NCBI GenBank assembly: GCA_028023455.1
Contig: JAQFVV010000142.1
Coordinates: 2,909,740 to 2,973,739, forward strand
Length of the DNA: 64,000 nucleotides
Reading direction: 5' to 3'
Origin: Epiperipatus broadwayi
Taxonomy: Eukaryota > Onychophora > Udeonychophora > Euonychophora > Peripatidae
Shown: in pieces, positions 57,321 to 64,000 of the stretch
Layout: every line of letters begins with the position of its first letter
How positions within the stretch are numbered: the stretch's first letter is position 1
Made by a program: the position numbers and the translations under genes
The notes under the pieces: generated by a model
Told to the model about the DNA's origin: nothing
The model's database searches: none
What the model saw: the letters and a program-made list of their open reading frames with translations, nothing else

Positions 57321-59600
57321 ATTAATGCTTATGGTAACACAGAAATGGTAAAGAAAAAACATATAAATATATATGAGGAGGGTGGAGAGGGCATACACAT
57401 GCATGAAATATATATGATTATCATTTCTAAAAATTGTTCAGATCCTTGGCTGATTACTATATTTAAATTTCAAAAAAATAACAAAATATTTAATATATAC
57501 ATATTCACATATATATGTCAATAATGGATCATTCATCCACACAAAAAAATTGGTATTTTTAACATCATGTAAAAGAAAAATCTTATTAAAATAATACATC
57601 TCATCCATATGTTCTACTTAAACTAACTTCATATATGTATAGGAAAAGAAATATTTAAAAAAGTTTGATCTTTAGTTCAATTAAAGAGTAATGCTGGTGC
57701 TTCAGTTTAAAGTATTGAGTGACTATAATAGGTATTTTATGTAAGGCAAACCATACTATATATATATATATATTTGCCATTCACTCACAAGAATCTAATT
57801 ATGTAGCTTATTCATTCTTTTTTACTTTTATTATGATTATTTAAGTCTTTATTGTGATTTATATTTTGGGATCATCATCATCAACACTAATAATAACAAC
57901 ATCATGTCACTACTGAACTCTAATTTGTCACATATAGATGCTCTTTATTTGTGGAACATAATTGATGATTATTATAATAATTTTTTTATCATCATCAATT
58001 CATTCTAATAATATTCCATAATATATAAATCAAGAGTGAGAACATTTTTTCCAGGACATTTTCTCCAAGTGTCACAGTCTACCATTTATATATTACATGC
58101 ATAATTTAAAACTTTCTTTCAATGTTATCTTTTTTTGGAAGTTCACACTAGTAAGGCATATATAACACACATATTTTGCATTCATCACTGTGTAGAAATA
58201 CTTGTTTTTTCCATTATGTATTAAAAATGTATGTCTTTTTTTTTTGCAATTATTTCAGACATTACTTTTTTTAAATTGATAAAATTTCTAACTTTTCATG
58301 ATAAATTCCTTAAATTTGTCACAATAAAAAAATAGTTTTTGGCTTTCAACTTATCAACTGAAAGCATTGGATACCAACACTTCCAGTTTGTGTTGTACAA
58401 TGAACATATTTGAGCTGATAAAATTTGAAAGTGACATAGGTATCATCATGCATTTTGATTAATGGTACAACATCTATTCATCAGTGGATGCTCATGTATA
58501 CACTGCTGTCTCAATTATGAAAGATTGGTTCTCATCTGTAATAACCATATATTAGCAAAAAATAGCTATCTACTCTAGTATATTGTAGTTTTGGTTACTA
58601 TTTATTTTTTTAATACAGGCAGTTACTTCAAAATGTCTTGGTGGTTTTTTTTTTATCTTATCCACACATCATATAAATGGTACACCAATGTGTAACTCTT
58701 TATATATGTTTGCACAAAATATGTGATTTAGACAGAATCTATCTTTGGCAGATAAATTTAAGACTATTAGAATAGAAATCATAGCATTTTATATTAATGG
58801 CTTATTTTGTGATCTATTTATTTTGTGTGTATCTGTAAAATTATGATCACTATTAAGTATTTTTTTCATATCACTTTCACAATATTGAGTACATGTTTTG
58901 CAAAACAGAAACAATTTTTTTGGCCATATTTTTAATTTCTATCCAAAATGCATATATTGTAAAGTGAAAGAATTGCCTATATTTTTCATTTAATAGTATT
59001 ATTTAAGAATGCTGACATTCACTCTCACAATTACATATAATCTTCATTCATAGAATTATTTATATATTTATAAATTATTTTTTGGATCAAACCATGTATT
59101 ATTTCATTTCAATTCCCAATGTTTTGAAGAAATATTATTCATCATTATCAAGAGTAAAATCTTAATGAAGACAGTTCTTTATTAAGACTTAACTTGACAA
59201 TGATGAATAATATTTTTTCAAAACATCAGGAATTTAAATAAAATAATACATAGTTTAATCCAAAAGTATTTTATTTACATCATATAGCCATGAAAAGATT
59301 ATATATATCAATAACCATTGGCACTACTTGAATTATCCTCATTCCTCTATGTTTTTTAGAAACCCATTGATCTTTGGATAGGAACCTATCTGATCTATAG
59401 GAAAATTACATTTTAAAATCTTCATTAAAAATCTTAGTCATATAATCTTATATTTCATTAAATTAGATGTTTTTTTCTAGAGAAATTATTATTATTGAAA
59501 TACTGGCCATTCTCTTGAGTCATAAACTACAGTAGATTATAATTATAAATTTATTTAAACACACGTTGATTACGTAAGTAATATTTACTAAGGCTGTAAA
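57321..59600. other. AT-rich spacer
   Basis: No gene or element is supported; it holds short (TA)n tracts and trinucleotide patches such as CATCATCATC near 57870. Confidence 0.4.
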
Positions 59601-59605
59601 CTTCA

Positions 59606-59764
59606 AGAATATGCACATGAAAATGTGAAGGTAGGGACCCCTACAGGTTTTAACCACAAGCTTATGCTTTGGAAGAAAAGTCTCTTTTCTTCCAAAGCGT
59701 AAGCTTGAGCTTGTAGTTAAGACCTGTAGAGGTCACTACCTTCGCATTTTCACGTGCATATTCT
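59606..59764. mobile_element. Fold-back MITE family C
   Basis: Arms of about 74 bp: AGAATATGCACATGAAAATG, GACCCCTACAGGTTTTAACC and AGCTTATGCTTTGGAAGAAA are mirrored, with few mismatches, by the right arm ending CACGTGCATATTCT. Confidence 0.85.
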
Positions 59765-59860
59765 AATAGATTATAATATAAATTAATTCTTTAAAAACAT
59801 TTTTCACGCGCATATTCTAATAGATTATAATATAAATTAATTCTTTAAAAACATTTTCCC
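59750..59860. repeat. Tandem duplication, 2 x about 54 bp
   Basis: CACGTGCATATTCTAATAGA (59751) and CACGCGCATATTCTAATAGA (59805) start two near-identical units running to ACATTTT. The duplication takes in the end of MITE C. Confidence 0.85.
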
Positions 59861-60960
59861 TCAAAGTCTTTATAATAATCAACAGGGATTTTTTGAATTA
59901 TCTGCACTGTACCAGTATTCATCTCAGCTAAAGTTTTTACAACTTCTGTCAATACCGCTACACAATTTATTTCACTTTTATTTACAATGTCTTTGTTAAT
60001 CAAAAGTTCATTGTTATTGTTATTCATGTTATTTGTATAATCTTTCCATCTTTTCAATGAGTATATACATATTTTTATTAATAACTTTCAATTTCCATCT
60101 TTAATCATTACTTTATTCCTTAAAACCATCGTTCTCTTTCAAACTGTTATTATTCTTCTATAATTTAAACTACGTTTTCTATGTAAATTCTCTATTTGTA
60201 TACATTCCCCTTCAAGCCATTCTTTTTCAGTTTTTTTTATTTCACTTCCAAAATCTTTATTTAAATTATTATACTTTCTTGTATCATTTATAGAATTAAT
60301 ATTTTTTTTCTTAACCACTTTATTCATTATAATGTTACTAACTTATCACTTGTAGGCGATTTAATTTCTTCTGTAGCATATAGTCATTAATAGATCTTTA
60401 ATTTTTTTAAAAATAATTTTAACAATTCCCTTTATTTATTTGAATTTTATTTATTAATTGTCCTATTATTTACATTTATTTTCTTATACAATGACTTCTA
60501 ATAACTCTTATCAATTTAACATTTGCCATTTCTTTAGTTTCAGATATTTTCTTTTTAGATGAAAATATAAATTCAATTATTACTAAATTGCATTTTTATT
60601 TTATATTAGATTCACAATGTACACACATTCTCTTAAACAATTTCAAAATTTTGAAATAAATATAAATTAAGGCTAATCTTATGATTCAGAACTTTTTATG
60701 TGCAAATCCTCTTCTCATAATTTTTGAACTGTGTTTTAGTTCTTCTATTTAAACTAAGCAATATTTCATCTTTCTAATTCGTTCCACCAATATATAATCT
60801 TTAACATTTTTTTTCTTCTTTTTTTTTTTGTTATTAAGCCATTATAATACATTTCAATGGCTTTATAAATCATTTTCCCTACGTTTATTATACAATTTTT
60901 ATACCCGAATAACAACTGAAGTTTTTGAAAATTATTTTGTCTTAACATTATTAATTTAAT
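59845..60960 (-). pseudogene. LINE C fragment (linker to RT start)
   Basis: On the minus strand, frames read KEWLEGECIQIENLHRKRSL (60230-60170), then RWKDYTNNMNNNNNELLINK (60050-59990), then a stretch ending EVVKTLAEMNTGTVQIIQKI-P (59925-59870). These match the linker and the first RT block of LINEs (xWLExECxEIExLH; RWKEYIExLFxDxR; EVxxAIxxMKxGKAxGPDxIPxE) in the right order. WWNELER near 60780 may be the tether WW motif. It is broken by stops. Confidence 0.65.
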
Positions 60961-60969
60961 ATTTACTGA

Positions 60970-61060
60970 AGTGTATCGTGATTAAAGTGAAAGGCTGAAA
61001 CCTTCTCGGATGCGCTTTTAGACTACTTATATGACAGCCAATCAGATGTAATGAAGACTG
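60970..61060. repeat. Dispersed repeat with CCAAT-like box, copy 2
   Basis: ATTAAAGTGAAAGGCTGAAA, GATGCGCTTTTAGACTACTT and ATGACAGCCAATCAGATGTA match 35224-35300. Here it is followed at 61083 by TATAAAA, so the DNA looks promoter-like (CCAAT then TATA at about 60 bases). Confidence 0.7.
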
Positions 61061-61500
61061 TATAGGAATGTCTCAAGTGTCCTATAAAACTCTTCTTATT
61101 CTTACATCTAAAACAGGCTCTTTTTATGTCAACTTTTATATTTAAAATACAAAACTTCTTTATTTTAATTTTTTTATTGCTGATCTATCTTACAATATCT
61201 TGCCATTTTCGATTTTTTTCTTATCTGACGGTTATTTTATCATTTCATTTTCTCTCTTTTCTTGTAATATTAATATTCTTTGTACATCTTTTAATTTTTG
61301 ATAAAATTATAATGCATGTAGATTGTTTGTCAAATTGTAGTGATGTGAACAAACCTAGAAAACCATATCTTTGCTGGAGTAGTCTTCATGTTATTTTCTC
61401 ATAAGTAATTATATAAATAAACAAAATTAAGTTTGCTTTTGTAATATTTTTTTCTTAAAAAATATAGAAGTCAATTACTTTTGATTCTGATTTTTTTTTT
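61061..61500. other. AT-rich spacer
   Basis: A 92-residue hydrophobic frame (61126-61404) is T-rich and looks like chance; no domain is recognised. Confidence 0.4.
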
Positions 61501-61509
61501 TTTTTTAAG

Positions 61510-61604
61510 TGTCATAGCATCGGCCGGGATGCGAACCCGCAACCCGGGCAACTGCCTGCTAGTGCAAGGCAGTCGCGCTGACCTCTCGACCACCAATGCA
61601 AGAC
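61510..61604 (-). mobile_element. tRNA-derived SINE, copy 6
   Basis: Read on the minus strand it has GGTGGTCGAGAGGTCAGCGC (A-box region), GGTTCGCATCCCGGCCGATG (B box) and TATGACAC followed by an A tail (the T run before 61508). CTGATTTTT occurs on both sides and may be the target duplication. Confidence 0.9.
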
Positions 61605-62280
61605 TGATTTTTAAAATAAAAATTACAAATTTTGTAGTAGCAAAAAGTTACTGAAATCATAATGATATTTTAGTAATAAATACATTTTTGAAATCATTAT
61701 AATTAAAATCTTAATTCGTAAAAATTATATATTCATTATAATATATTATAGTATGCCAATGAATGTGTATATATGTAAAAAATATATATAGAAACAACTA
61801 TGCTATGAATAATTAGGAAAGATAGGAAAGGTATAAACACAAGAATAGACTGATATTATTTACATAATTATAAAAATAAAGAATTCAAATGTAGATAATC
61901 TGAATTTCAAATAATATTTGATTGGATACTTAGAGATAAATAAAATTAAAAGCTTGGGGCAGATATTTATGGGTGAATTTTGAAGAGTTTTTGCTTATAG
62001 TAAATTGTCATTGAATAATTTTTGACTAATCTGTTGAACTGCAAACTCATTGTTTTTATTATTTTTTGGATAGATTCCTAGTTCAGATTGATAATTTGCT
62101 GCCTGAATGTTAGCTTCCTGAAAATGGCCACTATGGCCAATTAATAGGGAATCACTTGATTTTAATTAATAATAGTCTATATCTTTGCTTTTTAATCAAT
62201 GTTTATGTGCAACAATTGTATCAAAAATAATTTAATGTGACAACAAAATTTAATATTAATTATTAATATTTAAATTCTCT
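61605..62280. other. AT-rich spacer
   Basis: Nothing is recognised. Confidence 0.4.
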
Positions 62281-62392
62281 TTTTTTTTCTCATATGTCAT
62301 AGCATCGGCTGGGACGCAAACCCACAACCATCTGCAACCAACTACTTGCTTGCAAGGCAGATGCAATGACCTCTTGGCTAACAATGCCTGAC
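62281..62392 (-). mobile_element. tRNA-derived SINE, copy 7
   Basis: On the minus strand it shows TTAGCCAAGAGGTCATTGCA, TTGCAAGCAAGTAGTTGGTT, GGGTTTGCGTCCCAGCCGAT and ATGACATATGAG with an A-rich tail. It shares the extended variable region of copy 5. It is more decayed than copy 4. Confidence 0.85.
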
Positions 62393-63110
62393 ATTTTGTG
62401 AAAATAATTTTCACATAGTGTACATAATTGTGTATATGTGAAATCATTTGAAATTATTATACAATATATTAAGGCTGTTTAGAAAATACTTATGTCAATT
62501 TTCAGTAATAAAGGCCATCACATTGTTAGTCAAAGTAAGTTTATACTTCTGATAAATGGAAGAAATAAGGTCTAAGATCATTCTCAAGTGGAATGACATA
62601 GTTTTTTGTTTCATTATTTTATTCTGAAGATCATGGTCAATTTTTAAGACAATTTTTGTTGTTTAAATGTACATTTAGATAAGGATATTTACCAGTCATA
62701 TTGAAAGAACATTTTTATGTTTTTTTTTAAAGCAGATGTTATTCATTTTGCTTTTCAACAATTTTTAAATACTAAAATGGCAATTTGAATATCATGTTTC
62801 TGAGAAATTCTATTAGGGTAATGTGTTATGAATGTATGCGTATCAGATTGTGGATTTCTCCAATAAGAATTCTAATAGATTATCTGACTAATTATATTAT
62901 TATTAGTGATTTAATTAAATCTAGTATGGCATTACTTTCTTGATAGAATAATAAATAAAAGTAAAATTTCACAAGTAATATAATGGCAGAGGTGTGATGA
63001 CTGGCAAGAAAATTCAAACATTATACAAAAATATACAATAATTTTCTAATTGTAGTAACTTTTAGATGCTTTTTGTTATATAAATATATATAATTAATAT
63101 AAACATTAAA
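62393..63110. other. AT-rich spacer
   Basis: Nothing is recognised. Confidence 0.4.
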
Positions 63111-63111
63111 A

Positions 63112-63345
63112 GTTTAAAACTAAAATAGACAATAAAATAATTAAAATTACCCCAACTTCAAAAATAAACCAGACTAGCCAAAGAAAATAAACTCTATAAC
63201 GCAACCATTGAATTTTCAACTAAAAGCAGACTTCTCAAGGGCAAAGGAACAAAAACTTACCAATAAATTTCCGTGAAACCAATGCTTGTGCTGTAGAGTT
63301 TACTTTTTTGAGCCAGTCTGGTTTACTTTTGAAGTGGGAATAATT
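63112..63345. repeat. Snap-back fragment of PLE family P2 3' end
   Basis: 63112-63260 matches 43650-43800 (TAAAATAGACAATAAAATAA; AAAAGCAGACTTCTCAA) on the minus strand. From about 63294, GTAGAGTTTACTTTTTTGAG and CAGTCTGGTTTACTTTTGAA read the same element in plus sense. The two halves form a small inverted pair like the larger one at 43650-45690. Confidence 0.7.
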
Positions 63346-64000
63346 TTAATTGTATTTATATCTCTGTGTGTATGAAAAATTATATAATCTCATTATGGCA
63401 GTAGATTTTATGCAAATAAAGGTAATTTAATTACTTTTAAAATAATGGCATAAGAATTTAAGTGACTTTTTTCAATGGTATGTCAATGCTACCAACATAT
63501 TTAAAGTTGGAAAGACGTATCCATTTTTGATCAAATTAAAACAGCTATTAGAATCTCATAAATAGAAATGCTGCCGATCCTCATTGGAAATTTTTGAGAA
63601 ATATATTGTCTTAACTGATCTTAAAGATAATTGCCTCAGTTTGTAAAGATAAAGTGAATAGAAAGGACTGCAAATAAAAGTTGTTGTTTTTTTCAGAATT
63701 AAATGAAAAAGAACTTCTAAAAATAAAATAAAAAACTTATTGTTTCTTTTAAAATTATTCCGTCAAATTTTTCATTAATCTTTTCTAATTTGGAACGTTA
63801 TTAAGAAAAGACAACGCACTAATTCTTATTTTTAAACTGTGCATGTAGAGGAAAACAAATTAAAGTAATCTCTTTTAAATGATTTTGAAACAGATTAAAT
63901 ATGCATCTAAAACTTGCCAGATTTTTCCCATGAAGTTTGATATTTAAATCATTTAAATATGTTGCAATAGCAACTAAGAATGTTAGTGTTTGTAAACCAT
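63346..64000. other. AT-rich spacer
   Basis: Nothing is recognised up to the window end. Confidence 0.4.

Noticed and set aside
61126-61404. A hydrophobic 92-residue membrane-like protein
   Set aside because: Composition is what T-rich DNA gives by chance; no homology-like motif or conserved context.

Overview
The window is very AT-rich (roughly three quarters A+T by eye) eukaryotic DNA with no recognisable host protein-coding gene. It is dense in (TA)n tracts, fold-back elements, non-LTR retrotransposon relics, Penelope-like elements (PLEs), tRNA-derived SINEs and an LTR retrotransposon. This mix points to an invertebrate metazoan genome (mollusc, cnidarian or flatworm-like); I cannot fix the phylum. 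Almost every open frame in the window is short and arises by chance or from broken transposon genes.

Layout: 90-1260 holds a LINE reverse transcriptase (RT) fragment (+) abutting a Ty3/gypsy protease-RT fragment (-). 3399-4312 is a TA-flanked DNA transposon. 6441-6612 is a long hairpin MITE with relatives at 11052 and 56750. 9450-14060 is a decayed RTE-like LINE split by a SINE and by about 2.5 kb of other DNA. 16191-23121 is a nearly intact, recent LTR element on the minus strand, with 1.72-kb LTRs about 99% alike by eye, a polypurine tract, and a coiled-coil/basic gag-like frame, but no pol. 28700-30180 is a PLE with RT and GIY-YIG parts. 42900-47990 is a second LINE, interrupted by two head-to-head copies of another PLE, a SINE and a small inverted-repeat insert. 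48549-49782 is a TIR element with an 8-bp target duplication and GC-richer cargo. 49791-52330 is a duplicated region built on a fold-back MITE. 59845-60960 is a third LINE relic on the minus strand. Seven SINE copies are scattered through the window; the cleanest is visibly derived from tRNA-Gly(UCC).

The main discovery is two families of short (about 450-490 bp) tandem or dispersed repeats, each carrying a hammerhead ribozyme (HHR) fold. Family 2 (34005-34912 and, on the minus strand, 38643-39037) has the core CUGAUGA...GAAA, a very short stem III (AUA/UAU) and a long stem I that keeps pairing through compensatory changes. The copy at 38735-38806 has every core base intact, and its 395-bp unit is flanked by a 15-bp target-site duplication inside a hAT element. 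Family 1 (36160-37160, 52343-53635, 55860-57320) has nine recognisable hammerheads, most with a damaged core. The arrangement resembles retrozymes and the HHR-bearing terminal repeats of PLEs, and degraded PLEs that could supply RT and endonuclease are in the same window.

The genes do not form a pathway. The window reads as a nest of mobile elements: LINEs and PLEs as likely sources of enzymes, SINEs and HHR repeats as likely dependants, and DNA transposons landing among them.
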